A stretch of DNA of 18,503 nucleotides from DATCDR01 sp036510575 (GTDB lineage Bacteria > Actinomycetota > Acidimicrobiia > Acidimicrobiales > Bog-793), in NCBI GenBank assembly GCA_036510575.1, contig DATCDR010000019.1, positions 1 to 18,503 of the forward strand, written 5' to 3'. A program made the position numbers and the translations under genes. Numbering within the stretch: position 1 is the stretch's first letter; each line of letters begins with the position of its first letter. Below the pieces are notes generated by a model. That model was given only the letters and a program-made list of their open reading frames with translations. It made no database searches and was not told the origin of the DNA. Below, in pieces: positions 1 through 7,967 of the stretch.

Positions 1-37
1 CCTCTTCGGTCTCGACACCTACGCTCCCAAGCGCTGA
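1..37 (+). CDS. 3' end of an upstream gene (partial)
   Basis: The first 37 bases read in frame 2 as the final codons of a plus-strand gene ending FGLDTYAPKR and a TGA at 35-37. Codon choice matches the neighbouring genes and the frame is open to the window edge. Too little is present to assign a family. The next gene starts about 90 bases later on the same strand. Confidence 0.4.
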   Translation, partial: LFGLDTYAPKR

Positions 38-110
38 GTTAGGTAATACAGCCAGAGAGCCCAAACACTGCCGTTCACCTGCACAAACGCGGGCTTGTCA
101 TGAGCTAGCC

Positions 111-122
111 CGGAAACTTCCG
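111..122. promoter_or_regulatory. Short palindrome just upstream of the first MFS gene
   Basis: CGGAA-AC-TTCCG forms two perfect 5-base arms around a 2-base spacer, ending 6 bases before the GTG start of the MFS gene. Its position suits an operator or part of the translation start region, but a palindrome this short can arise by chance and no regulator gene lies next to it. Confidence 0.2.
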
Positions 123-128
123 CTAGAC

Positions 129-1622
129 GTGGTGAGCGAGGCATCGAGCTCACCTTCTGAGCGCACGGATCGATCGACGCGCTTGACAGTGCTGCTGATA
201 GTGCTCTGTTCGGCTCAACTCGTGCTCGCGGTTGACGTCACCGTCGTCAATGTCGCGAACGCCAGCATCGAACGGGCGCTGCACTTCAATGCCGCCAACC
301 TGCAGTGGACTATCACCGCGTATGCGTTGACCTTTGGAGGTTTCCTGCTCCTCGGCGGGCGAATGGCCGACCTGTTCGGCCGCCGGCGGCTTTTCATCGC
401 CGGGCTCGCAGGATTCGCGATCACGTCGCTGGAGGCCGGCTCATCGCAAAATACCGTCGAGCTGATCGGTTGCCGCGCGGCGCAGGGCCTTTGCGCGGCG
501 ATCGTCTCTCCTGCCGTGCTCTCGCTACTCGCGGCGACCTTTCCCGAGGGTCGGGCACGCCAGCGTGCATATGGCATGTGGGCGACCGCCGGCTCGCTCG
601 GTGGCCTTGTCGGGTTTCTCTTTGGTGGGATCATCACGTCCGCGCTTGGGTGGCGGTGGATCTTTTTCATCAACGGGCCGATTGCGGTGCTGGCGATTAC
701 CGGCGCAGTGTTGACGATTCCTAAGCACCTTGCTCCAGTCGAACGTCGACCACGACTTGACGTACCGGGAGCCGTGACGGTTACCGCGGGCCTCGGGCTC
801 GTTATCTACGGCCTCGGCGAGGCGCAGTCCACCTCGTGGACGTCGAAGCCGACGCTCATCGGCCTCACGCTCGCACCGATCTTCATACTTGCCTTCGTCG
901 TGATTGAGCGTCGCACGGCCGAGCCACTCCTTCCCTTCGCCCTCCTGCGACGTCGAGCCGCGGTGGGGAACCTGCTCTCGGTGCTCCAGCAGTCGGTGGG
1001 TGCCTCGACAGCATTTCTCGCGCCTATCTATATGCAGCAGGTGTGGGGCTTCTCGGCTGGTCGCACCGGGGTGGCGACTCTTCCGCTTCCGATCGGGTTC
1101 GGGATCGGCGCTCGTGTGAGCTCGCGACTGGTGTCACGCGTCGGTGCGAAACGCCTCGTGGGTGTCGGTTTCACGCTGGTTGCGTGTGGCTGTTTTCTGC
1201 TCTCGAGAGTCCCGACGCATAGCGACTACTTCACGACGTTCATGCCGGCATTGGCGCTTCGGTCGTTCGGCCAAGGACTAGTCGTCGTGCCGGTTGTGCT
1301 TGGTGTTACGGCTGGAGTGGACAAGAAGGACCAGGGAATAGCCGCTGGACTGTTCAATATGTCTCAGCAGCTCGGTGGTGCGATCGGGCTCGCCGTTATC
1401 GCGACGGTCGCTGCAGCTGCGACGTCGCCCGGCGTGAACCACCTGGCCGGCGAGGCACACGGTATCCGGGTTGGCTTCCTCGTAGCGTTCGGAATCGGCG
1501 TGGCCGGCACGCTATTAGCGCTCAGCGCAATGAAGAACGCTCCGCGCGAGATCGAGCGCGAGATCACGCTTCTCGGGCCTGACGGCGAGCCGATTCCGAC
1601 CGACGATCGCGGGCTCGCGTGA
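129..1622 (+). CDS. MFS transporter, DHA2 family (EmrB/QacA type), 14 TM
   Basis: A drug:proton antiporter-like permease of the inner membrane, 497 residues, the usual size for 14-helix DHA2 members. Visible hallmarks are the charged residue in helix 1 (D36 in AVDVTVVNVA), motif A (GGRMADLFGRRR, about 77-88) between helices 2 and 3, and a motif-C-like glycine-rich helix 5 (AGSLGGLVGFLFGG, about 154-167) followed by GWRWIFFIN. Hydrophobic segments continue to about residue 470, and the C-terminal tail is short and charged. The start is GTG at 129; a second GTG follows at 132 and would give one residue less. No strong Shine-Dalgarno is visible. No TetR, MarR or periplasmic adaptor gene lies beside it, so the substrate cannot be inferred. 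It is similar in type, but not a copy, to the transporter at 4278-5780. Confidence 0.93.
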   Translation: MVSEASSSPSERTDRSTRLTVLLIVLCSAQLVLAVDVTVVNVANASIERALHFNAANLQWTITAYALTFGGFLLLGGRMADLFGRRRLFIAGLAGFAITSLEAGSSQNTVELIGCRAAQGLCAAIVSPAVLSLLAATFPEGRARQRAYGMWATAGSLGGLVGFLFGGIITSALGWRWIFFINGPIAVLAITGAVLTIPKHLAPVERRPRLDVPGAVTVTAGLGLVIYGLGEAQSTSWTSKPTLIGLTLAPIFILAFVVIERRTAEPLLPFALLRRRAAVGNLLSVLQQSVGASTAFLAPIYMQQVWGFSAGRTGVATLPLPIGFGIGARVSSRLVSRVGAKRLVGVGFTLVACGCFLLSRVPTHSDYFTTFMPALALRSFGQGLVVVPVVLGVTAGVDKKDQGIAAGLFNMSQQLGGAIGLAVIATVAAAATSPGVNHLAGEAHGIRVGFLVAFGIGVAGTLLALSAMKNAPREIEREITLLGPDGEPIPTDDRGLA

Positions 1623-1713
1623 ATCGTTCAACGTCCAGTCCGCCAATACTCGCCGCTTACGTGCGCGTTCGACCCCTGGGCGCTTTGTACGAACGACTCG
1701 CCGGGAACGGGTC

Positions 1714-2205
1714 GTGACTGATCCCGAGTTTTTGCCACGCTGTGACGGAACCATCGCGTTGCGCGCTCCGAGCCCCGATGACGCCTCGGTGTTGGAGGCG
1801 GGCCGTGATGCGGAGTTCTTCCGCTGGCTCGGTGCGGAGGCTGATATGGAGCCTCCGCTCGCCTGCATCGTCGTCGATGAAGAGGTGGCGGGTTGGATCG
1901 ACTACGACGTCGCTCGCTCGTGGCTCGAGGAGGGAGAGGTCAACATCGGTTACTTCGTGCTTGCGAAGTATCGACGTAGGGGATGTGCGACCCGCGCGCT
2001 CGAGCTGTTGCTCGGATACCTGCGCGACGAGACCGACTACAAAGTGGCGACGCTGCTCATCGACACGAGAAATGAATGGTCGCTCGCCGTTGCTCGCCGA
2101 GCCCGGTTCTCCCAGGTAGACGACATCGGCGGCGGAGCGTTCTACTTCAAGCGAGATGTGCGCGAATCCCGGACACTCGGAGATGCCGCCGAGCAGCCCG
2201 CCTAG
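1714..2205 (+). CDS. GNAT family N-acetyltransferase
   Basis: A 163-residue single-domain acetyltransferase of the GNAT fold, closest in layout to the RimJ/RimL-like branch that acetylates amino groups using acetyl-CoA. The acetyl-CoA pyrophosphate loop (motif A, R/Q-x-x-G-x-A) is RRRGCATRAL at about 87-96, preceded by the beta-4 strand VNIGYFVL (about 76-83). The following segment LIDTRNEWSLAVARRARF (about 115-132) has the Asn and small residues typical of motif B. The GTG start at 1714 has only a weak purine stretch (GGGAACGGG) upstream. It follows the MFS gene by 91 bases on the same strand and converges on the ATP-grasp gene. The acceptor is unknown; self-resistance or detoxification beside an efflux pump is possible but is only inference. 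Confidence 0.85.
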   Translation: MTDPEFLPRCDGTIALRAPSPDDASVLEAGRDAEFFRWLGAEADMEPPLACIVVDEEVAGWIDYDVARSWLEEGEVNIGYFVLAKYRRRGCATRALELLLGYLRDETDYKVATLLIDTRNEWSLAVARRARFSQVDDIGGGAFYFKRDVRESRTLGDAAEQPA

Positions 2206-2247
2206 ACGGCGCGGCCCGACCTCGACCTGGATCGCGGCCCAGCTCGT

Positions 2248-3129
2248 TCAGGATCCACAGATGGTTTCGGCCAGGAGCGCCGCCCCGGAGGTGTTCTCGT
2301 CAAGTGAGAGGTACGGGTCGATGAGCTCGACCTCTAGCAGCACCGGTCCGCGATCGACGTCATTGATCAGGTCGACCCTGCAGTAGGCGGGGCACTGCCC
2401 AAGCAGTGTCGTCACCGCCGCCATCGTGTGATCGCCGACGTCTCGCTGCTTACTCGACGGAACGCTGAGTCCACTCCAGGTCATCTCCTCCCATGGCCGC
2501 TCCGGGGGTCGCCGACCCTTATGGAGGAGTGCGTCCTTCACCACCGCGTGGCTGAGCTCGCCTCGTATGAATACGAGGTCGAGCTCACCCTCGACGTCGA
2601 TGGCGGGCAAGAACGGTTGGATCATCACCGTCTGTCCAGACTGTTGTAAGGCATCGACGTGGTCGATCGCGCGTTCGTCTCCAGCTGCGTAGCGCGCCGT
2701 GCTCCGTCCGCCTGCCGAGATCGAGGGCTTGACGACGAACTCGAACGGCGGCGGCGACTCCCACACCTCGCCGGGTGCCGCCCACATGGTCGAGATCGTG
2801 GGCACGCCGAGGGCGGCGAGGTCGCGCTGGTGCGTCTTGTCGAGGCCCCATTCGAGGGCCGAGAACGGATTGATAAGGACAGAGGACGACTCGACCGCCC
2901 TCGCCCAGGCGAGATACTCCGCCGGGCGATCGACGCTGTCCCAAGTGCTGCTGACGACGACCTTCGAGAACGTTGCCCACTCCGCATTCGGATCGTCCCA
3001 TGACACCAGGCTCGAGGAGACTCCCAACTTCGAGAGTGCCGTCTGCAGCGGCGTCGTGTCGGCGTCGAATTCGAGCACGTCAGCTGCCGAGTCAGCGGAC
3101 CGCCTGCAGCAAGCGATCGCGATATTCAT
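2248..3129 (-). CDS. ATP-grasp domain protein
   Basis: A 293-residue ATP-dependent carboxylate-amine/thiol ligase-type protein. Visible ATP-grasp elements in order: a pre-grasp region with WDSVDRPAEYLAW (about 63-75), the DKTHQRDLAALGVPT lid region (about 97-111), the nucleotide-binding strand VVKPSISAGGRST (about 132-144), IQPFLPAIDVEGELDL (about 170-185), and the metal-binding C-terminal part YCRVDLINDV plus LLEVELIDPYLSL (about 249-276), which supply the Asp/Glu/Asn ligands. The layout resembles RimK-like and DcsG-like ligases of amino-acid or peptide modification, but the substrates cannot be told. The ATG at 3127-3129 overlaps the stop of the small gene upstream as ATGA, and GAAGG about 9 bases upstream can serve as ribosome binding site. 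It is last in the minus-strand run and converges on the GNAT gene. Confidence 0.85.
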   Translation of the reverse strand: MNIAIACCRRSADSAADVLEFDADTTPLQTALSKLGVSSSLVSWDDPNAEWATFSKVVVSSTWDSVDRPAEYLAWARAVESSSVLINPFSALEWGLDKTHQRDLAALGVPTISTMWAAPGEVWESPPPFEFVVKPSISAGGRSTARYAAGDERAIDHVDALQQSGQTVMIQPFLPAIDVEGELDLVFIRGELSHAVVKDALLHKGRRPPERPWEEMTWSGLSVPSSKQRDVGDHTMAAVTTLLGQCPAYCRVDLINDVDRGPVLLEVELIDPYLSLDENTSGAALLAETICGS

Positions 3130-3335
3130 CGCCGCATGCCTTCGCTGTTACCCGACTCTCTCCCTGCCGGCGAACGGTGATTCGGGTTCGTCTTCTTCGA
3201 GCGGTGACCGACCGGCGAGCGACGAAGGAGCAGGAGCGCGGCGACTAATGCGAGCGAGATGAGAACGGGCGGCGTGGCGGCGTTTGTGCCACCTGTGGCT
3301 GGATAGTGGGCCGCGAGGCGATTCACATGAGCCAC
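3126..3335 (-). CDS. Small membrane protein with sortase-signal-like tail
   Basis: A possible 69-residue protein starting at GTG (3333-3335), directly after an in-frame TAG. It has a YPATGG motif (residues 11-16), a hydrophobic segment (about 22-37, PPVLISLALVAALLLL) and then RR. That order is the one used by LPXTG-type cell-wall sorting signals, but there is almost no mature region before it and about 30 hydrophilic residues follow the helix, longer than the usual short positive tail. It overlaps the ATP-grasp start by four bases (ATGA), which supports it being translated. No clear Shine-Dalgarno is visible. It may equally be a remnant of a larger surface protein or a plain single-pass membrane protein. 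Confidence 0.4.
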   Translation of the reverse strand: MAHVNRLAAHYPATGGTNAATPPVLISLALVAALLLLRRSPVGHRSKKTNPNHRSPAGRESGNSEGMRR

Positions 3336-3420
3336 CTAGCTGCCAAGCGTCGCGAGTCGGTGATGCACGAAGCCTAAGAACGAGGTGCCGATTCGGCCAA
3401 TTCGCGTGACTCGCTCGCTC

Positions 3421-4281
3421 TCAGATCGGCTTGCTCTCCGCTTGAACTGCTGAAAGGAGGTCGCGTGCTTGGGCCGTCTCGGGGGCATCAGGCCCGAAGA
3501 CGACGGTGCGACGCTCGACGAGCGTCCTCGCCAGATCGAGCGCCGAGGCGACGTCGTGCGACCTGAGCAGCAGCGTCGCAAGCGTCTCGAGAGCGTCCAA
3601 CGTCTTTGGATCCTCGGGTGCAAGTGTGCGAGATCGGATCTCGAGGACGTGGCGAACCAGGGCCGCCGCCTCGCCGATCTCGCCGAGGTCGGCAACCGTC
3701 GATGCCAGATTGAGCGCTGCCGACTGCCCTTGGAGCGATTCGCCGGCGCCGGCGAACTCGAGCCCAGCTAGAACTTGTTCTTGGATGAGGCGGGCCTCGC
3801 CCAGCTTGCCGAGCTCGCGAGCCGCAGTCGCGCTCCAGGCCATCGCCGCCAAGGTGGCTGCATTATCGTGACCAAACGCCGCGGTTCGGCCGGCTACGAC
3901 GTGTGCCAGTAGGGCCTCTGCTTCGTCGTGCCGATTGAGAGCGATCAGGCAGATCGCCAGCTTCAACTCGGCGCTGAGCGTCGAGTCGTGTTCGGGTCCG
4001 AGAGTATTTCTGATCGCCGTCACCATCTCGTCGAGGACGATCGCCTCCTCGGAGTACCGAGCTTGCCTCGCCAACTGATCGGCGACGTCGTTCATCGCCC
4101 GTATCGAGAACGCCGAGCCGGGGCTCTGTTTCCGGTTCGACCACCGGAGCACCTCCTCGGCTTGGCGCAGCTCCTCTTCAGGGCTTTGATCGACGCCTTG
4201 CATCATCCGATTGCCGAGTCTTTCGGCGCGCCGTCCCCGTTTCCTCTCCGGATTCGAGTCCTGGGTGCGAGGTGGGGTCAT
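3421..4281 (-). CDS. Tetratricopeptide repeat protein (kinesin light chain-like TPR)
   Basis: A 286-residue soluble repeat protein. The ATG at 4279-4281 is chosen because it overlaps the stop of the MFS gene as ATGA, which implies translational coupling; the frame is open further upstream, but that part lies inside the MFS gene and looks non-native. From about residue 94 there is a clear 42-residue period marked by LGPEHDSTL (about 94), AFGHDNAATL (about 135), a degenerate unit (about 178), LAPEDPKTL (about 220) and VFGPDAPET (about 261). This is the signature of TPR_10/TPR_12 repeats, which form a protein-binding solenoid. The N-terminal 40 residues are rich in Arg and Lys. No enzymatic or DNA-binding domain is visible. 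The coupling suggests a partner or accessory role for the transporter, which would be unusual; that is inference. Confidence 0.85.
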   Translation of the reverse strand: MTPPRTQDSNPERKRGRRAERLGNRMMQGVDQSPEEELRQAEEVLRWSNRKQSPGSAFSIRAMNDVADQLARQARYSEEAIVLDEMVTAIRNTLGPEHDSTLSAELKLAICLIALNRHDEAEALLAHVVAGRTAAFGHDNAATLAAMAWSATAARELGKLGEARLIQEQVLAGLEFAGAGESLQGQSAALNLASTVADLGEIGEAAALVRHVLEIRSRTLAPEDPKTLDALETLATLLLRSHDVASALDLARTLVERRTVVFGPDAPETAQARDLLSAVQAESKPI

Positions 4282-5780
4282 CGAGTCAGCGTAGGGGCGG
4301 CCGTGTCCGTGGCCGGAGTGTCCTCGTAGATACTCGCCGCGGCCCGTAGCCCTCGTGGTCCGGTGAACAACGCTGCCGCAAGGGCACAAGCAACGCCGCA
4401 CGCGATAACGAGGATCCACACGAGATGCGTGGACGCGGTGAACGCCGATGCATCCGAGGCCAACAGCCTCCCACTGCCCAACGAAGCGCCCGTGACGAGT
4501 GAGCCCATGATCGCGATTCCGAGGACGCTTCCGACCTGGCGCGATGTCGAAACGGTGGCCGACGCGACTCCGGCTTGGCCGGGCGGCATGCCCGTAACCG
4601 CCGTGTTGGTGATCGGCGGGTTGATGAGCCCGAACCCGAAACCCAAAAGGAGGTAGGACAGGATCAGGAGTGCATACGGCGTGCTGGGCTTGAGACCAAG
4701 CAGGAGGGCGGCACCGGCTGCGATTCCGAGACCTGCCAGAACCATCGGCATCCGGGAGCCGTATCGCGCGACGAGGTGGCCAGAGACGAGCGCGGAGGCA
4801 GCGATCGCGACGGTCGCCGGCAGGAGCGAGATCCCGGCCGTGAACGCTGAGTCGTCTCGAACCTCTTGGAGGTAGAGCGTGTTGACGAATAAGAAACCTG
4901 AAAGGGCGAGGAAGCAGGCGATCGCCGAGCCGATCGCGACCGAGAACGTCGGGCTCTTGAAGAAATGCAGCTCGATTAGCGGTTCGATGCGGGAGCGCTC
5001 AATCAGAACAAGTAGCAACAAGGAGACCGCGCCGAGGCTGAAGGCCAAGACGATCGCCGCGGATCCCCAAGAAAGTGATGCACCGTCGATGACCGCGAAT
5101 GTTGTGCTCGAGAGCAACAAGATCACGAGTAGCTGGCCAGCCGGGTCGACTCGGCGGGCGGTCGGGGCGCGCGACTCGGGGACGTAGGTACGGGCGAGCA
5201 AGAAGGCGCCGAGGCCGACTGGGACGTTTACCCAGAACACCGAGCGCCAGCCGATGCCGGAGACGAGCACTCCCCCGAGAATCGGCCCTGTGGCGATCCC
5301 GATACCGAAGATTGCACTCCAGATGCCGAGGGCGTGCGCGCGTTCGGCAGGATCGGTGAAGACCTGCCGGAGTATCGAGAGTGATACCGGTGTCAGCATG
5401 CAGCCGCCGATCGCTTGCAGCATGCGGAAGATGATCAGGAGCTGCACGCTCGGCGCGACGCTGCACAAGAGCGAGCCAGCCGAGAACAGGAGCAGGCCGG
5501 TCATGAAGATTCTTCTGCGGCCGATCCTGTCGGCAAGCGACCCAATGAGCATGATGAAGCTGCTGAGTACGAGCAGGTACGCGTCGGCGACCCACTGCAG
5601 ATCGGCGATGCCGACATGGAACTGGCGAGCGATAGTGGGGAGTGCGACGTTCAAGATCGTGCTGTCGACGTAGGTCATGAACAGGCTCAAGCTGCAGATC
5701 ACGAGAATCACTCGGCGTCTGCGGCGACCAGGCGCGCCACTCGGTGGCATCGGCGCAGCGCTCGAACGGAAGCTGAACAT
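4278..5780 (-). CDS. MFS transporter, DHA2 family (EmrB/QacA type), 14 TM
   Basis: A 500-residue inner-membrane permease of the drug:proton antiporter type. Helix 1 carries the DHA2 motif VDSTILNVALPTI (about 38-50, with D39). Motif A is GSLADRIGRRR (80-90). The motif-C-like helix 5 reads GIGIATGPILGGVL, followed by GWRSVFWVNVPVG, which is typical of this family. About 14 hydrophobic segments run to about residue 470. A basic N-terminus (GRRRRRV) precedes helix 1, as expected for a cytoplasmic end. There is no Shine-Dalgarno, but TAGCGT lies 6 bases upstream of the ATG, so the message may be leaderless. The TPR gene overlaps its stop by ATGA. It lies 131 bases downstream of the PrpD gene. The substrate is unknown. 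Confidence 0.93.
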   Translation of the reverse strand: MFSFRSSAAPMPPSGAPGRRRRRVILVICSLSLFMTYVDSTILNVALPTIARQFHVGIADLQWVADAYLLVLSSFIMLIGSLADRIGRRRIFMTGLLLFSAGSLLCSVAPSVQLLIIFRMLQAIGGCMLTPVSLSILRQVFTDPAERAHALGIWSAIFGIGIATGPILGGVLVSGIGWRSVFWVNVPVGLGAFLLARTYVPESRAPTARRVDPAGQLLVILLLSSTTFAVIDGASLSWGSAAIVLAFSLGAVSLLLLVLIERSRIEPLIELHFFKSPTFSVAIGSAIACFLALSGFLFVNTLYLQEVRDDSAFTAGISLLPATVAIAASALVSGHLVARYGSRMPMVLAGLGIAAGAALLLGLKPSTPYALLILSYLLLGFGFGLINPPITNTAVTGMPPGQAGVASATVSTSRQVGSVLGIAIMGSLVTGASLGSGRLLASDASAFTASTHLVWILVIACGVACALAAALFTGPRGLRAAASIYEDTPATDTAAPTLTR

Positions 5781-5786
5781 CGATTT

Positions 5787-5792
5787 ACGCTA
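5787..5792 (-). promoter_or_regulatory. Candidate -10 box for a leaderless MFS transcript
   Basis: On the minus strand TAGCGT fits the actinobacterial -10 consensus TANNNT and ends 6 bases before the ATG at 5780, which would place transcription start at or next to the start codon. The MFS gene has no Shine-Dalgarno, which agrees with this. No convincing -35 box is visible. Confidence 0.4.
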
Positions 5793-5827
5793 CAGGTGAC
5801 GTCTTATCGATGAGATTCCAGAGCCAA

Positions 5828-5864
5828 CGTCCCGGACTCCGACCCGGATTCCGACTCCGGGACG
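5828..5864. repeat. Inverted repeat between the PrpD and MFS genes
   Basis: CGTCCCGGA and TCCGGGACG form perfect 9-base arms around a 19-base loop. It lies after the PrpD stop and before the MFS start on the minus strand, so it could be a terminator-like or attenuating hairpin, but no T-tract follows in either direction. A repeat of this size can occur by chance in GC-rich DNA. Confidence 0.3.
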
Positions 5865-5911
5865 CTCCCGCGGGGGTTGCCGCGTCGCGCCCGGCTGGTC
5901 TGCGCAGCGCG

Positions 5912-7294
5912 TTACGACTGAGGTCTCGAGCCGAGACTCGATCGGAGATCGCGCACGTTCTCGAGGAGGTCGAAGTCCCAGAGCGCTGCGAGGAGTTCGT
6001 CGCTGCGCTCCATCCCGATGACCGGCGCGAACAGCGCGCGAGCTTTCGCATTCTCACCCTCGCGGTCCATCGGGTTCTCGACGCTGCCTTTGACCGCGAG
6101 CACTTCTTCGGAGAACCGGCGCCCATCCATGAGCGTGAGGTCCACCTCGGCTCGCCAGCGCCGCACAGCGTCGGCCATCCGGTCCGTCTTGACGATCTCG
6201 ATACGTTGCCGCAGGTCGAGCACGCGGGGGTCAGAGATGCGCGAGTAGTCGTGCGCTGAGTCGAACGAGACCGTGCCATCGACGAGAATGAGCGCCACCA
6301 AGTGTTGGACGCCGATGTTCGGCATCATGCTGTTGTCGACGATTCCGACATCAAGCGGTGCCATCCGAACGACAACACGCTCAACTTGATCGCCCGTGAT
6401 GGCGTGCTCTCGGATCAAGCCCTGTAGCAGTGAGAGCGGCGCTTGGGTTGGTCCGCCCGTCGGCCAGTTCTTGATCGATGTCTGACAGATCTCGAAGTCG
6501 GTTCCGAGTCCGGCGGTGAGATGGGAGAGGTCAGCCTTGGGTGCATAGACCTCGAAGTAGTTCGAGGAGTCGGAGAAGACGTCCTCCATTCCGGTGAAGC
6601 TCGACGCGACCATCAGTGCGGCGGCGACGCCGTTTTGCGCGGCTCGTCCACTGCCGAAGGCCTTCTGGATGTGCTCGGTATCGCGAGTGAACGGCGGGAC
6701 GCCAGAGGCCTGTTCCGCGGCGTACGACAGGACGAAACGGATATCCGGAGTTGAAAGGCCCATCAGGGCACCTGCTGCGGCGGCCGCTCCGAATGTCTGT
6801 GAGTGGTTGTTGATGGTGATGCCACTTCGATGCATCTCGCGAAGGTCCATCGCCCTGCCGTGGCGACCGCAGATGTCGTAGCCGAGCGCGATTCCACGCA
6901 AGACGTCGGTGCCGCTCAGTCCGTTGCGCTCACCGATCGCCAACGCTGCTGGCACGACTGCTGCACCGGGATGGGTAGTGGTCGAGGTGTGTACGTCGTC
7001 AGTCTCGTCGGCGTGGGCGAATATGCCGTTCGCCAGCGCCGCCGCCCCGGCGGACGTCACAATGTCGCTGATGATGACGCCCGCGTCGGGGCTTCCACCT
7101 TCTCGTCTGGTGTACTCGACCGCTCGCTTACCCGGTGGCAGCTGCGAACCCGAGACCATCGCCGCCACCGTGTCGACGAGGTGGATCTTCGTGGTCTCTA
7201 CGACGTCGTCGGGAAGTGGCTGGCGTATCGCGCGAGCGATGTACTCGCTGAGATCGCGCATGGTCGACGAGACGGCTGCGTGCGGCGTGTCCAT
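5912..7294 (-). CDS. MmgE/PrpD family protein
   Basis: A 460-residue protein of the 2-methylcitrate dehydratase/cis-aconitate decarboxylase fold family. Members dehydrate or decarboxylate tricarboxylic or related acids in the cytoplasm, and many paralogues have unknown substrates. The N-terminal all-helical domain is recognisable from HLVDTVAAMVSGS (about 38-50), the active-site-region motif HADETDDVH (about 94-102) and the conserved HPGAAVVPAALA (about 108-119). The C-terminal domain contains GVQHLVALILVDG and ends with RWRAEVDLTLMDGRR-type strands. Two ATGs lie in frame at 7300 and 7294. CCAGGAG abuts the first but sits 6 bases before the second, so the second is chosen. No prpB, prpC or acnD homologue is nearby, so methylcitrate turnover is not supported. 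It belongs to the minus-strand run. Confidence 0.92.
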   Translation of the reverse strand: MDTPHAAVSSTMRDLSEYIARAIRQPLPDDVVETTKIHLVDTVAAMVSGSQLPPGKRAVEYTRREGGSPDAGVIISDIVTSAGAAALANGIFAHADETDDVHTSTTTHPGAAVVPAALAIGERNGLSGTDVLRGIALGYDICGRHGRAMDLREMHRSGITINNHSQTFGAAAAAGALMGLSTPDIRFVLSYAAEQASGVPPFTRDTEHIQKAFGSGRAAQNGVAAALMVASSFTGMEDVFSDSSNYFEVYAPKADLSHLTAGLGTDFEICQTSIKNWPTGGPTQAPLSLLQGLIREHAITGDQVERVVVRMAPLDVGIVDNSMMPNIGVQHLVALILVDGTVSFDSAHDYSRISDPRVLDLRQRIEIVKTDRMADAVRRWRAEVDLTLMDGRRFSEEVLAVKGSVENPMDREGENAKARALFAPVIGMERSDELLAALWDFDLLENVRDLRSSLGSRPQS

Positions 7295-7469
7295 AGACAT
7301 CTCCTGGTTGGCATGCTCCGGCGCTCAAGGCTATGTCGCTGGCAATGGGCACTGAGCAGGGGCGCCTACACCGAGCTCGGGTCAGCTTGTCGCGAAACTG
7401 GCATCGTGGCGACCTCGCTCCGTGGCCAGTAGGCGCGAGGCACCCGCCAACGATCGCAGCTCTCCGCTG

Positions 7470-7967
7470 TCACAGCGCCAGCGGCAGGTAGATATCCGCG
7501 CGCCATCCTCTGATCGGTCGAGGTGTGCCAAGTGCTCTCACTGCTCGAAGCGCCCATGCGAGCACCTGCTCGTTCGACTCCTCGGACGGGATGCGCAACA
7601 CCAGCCCTCGGAACGGGTGGTCCTGTTGGACGGTCCAACTCTTGGGAACTGAGGTGTTGCGTGCAGCAAGTTCATTTACGGCACGGTGGCCGGTAACGTG
7701 CTCGATGCCGAGGCTTGACTGGGCCGCTGCGTCGTGGTCCTTCGTGCCCGGGATCCAGGTGCACATCGTCACTCCGGGTCCGCCGCCGCCAAAGACCGTC
7801 ATGAATCCGAGCGACGTTGGCTGGTCGTCGTCCTCCTCGGACATCCTCGGGATCAAATTGATCCAGCCGTCGCCGGCGGTGGCCAGTTGGGTCATGCGAT
7901 CGGCGACAGGGCTGAGAGCATCGGGCCTGAACGAAAAACTCTCGAGCTGTCGAGGTTTCCGAGGCAC
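7470..7967 (-). CDS. Conserved hypothetical protein, 165 residues
   Basis: A protein of unknown function with coding-like composition. The middle part has a Gly-rich strand region (FMTVFGGGGPGVTMCTWIPG, about 55-74), then GIEHVTGHRAVNELA (about 87-101) and VQQDHPFRGLVLRIP (about 113-127), followed by an amphipathic helix and the end GWRADIYLPLAL. The pattern of alternating strands suggests a small compact alpha/beta protein; there is no signal peptide or membrane helix. I recall similar proteins only as uncharacterised actinobacterial proteins. The start is GTG at 7965-7967 without a Shine-Dalgarno, but GATACT sits 6 bases upstream, which suggests a leaderless message. It is first in the minus-strand run, 175 bases before the PrpD gene, and divergent from the DyP gene. 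Confidence 0.7.
   Translation of the reverse strand: MPRKPRQLESFSFRPDALSPVADRMTQLATAGDGWINLIPRMSEEDDDQPTSLGFMTVFGGGGPGVTMCTWIPGTKDHDAAAQSSLGIEHVTGHRAVNELAARNTSVPKSWTVQQDHPFRGLVLRIPSEESNEQVLAWALRAVRALGTPRPIRGWRADIYLPLAL

Noticed and set aside
4282..4419. Upstream extension of the TPR protein
   Set aside because: It lies inside the MFS gene and is Cys/Gly/Arg-rich; the ATGA overlap at 4278-4281 marks the start.
7362..7436. 8-bp inverted repeat GCGCCTAC/GTAGGCGC
   Set aside because: With a 59-base loop, repeats of this size are expected several times by chance in a window this long.
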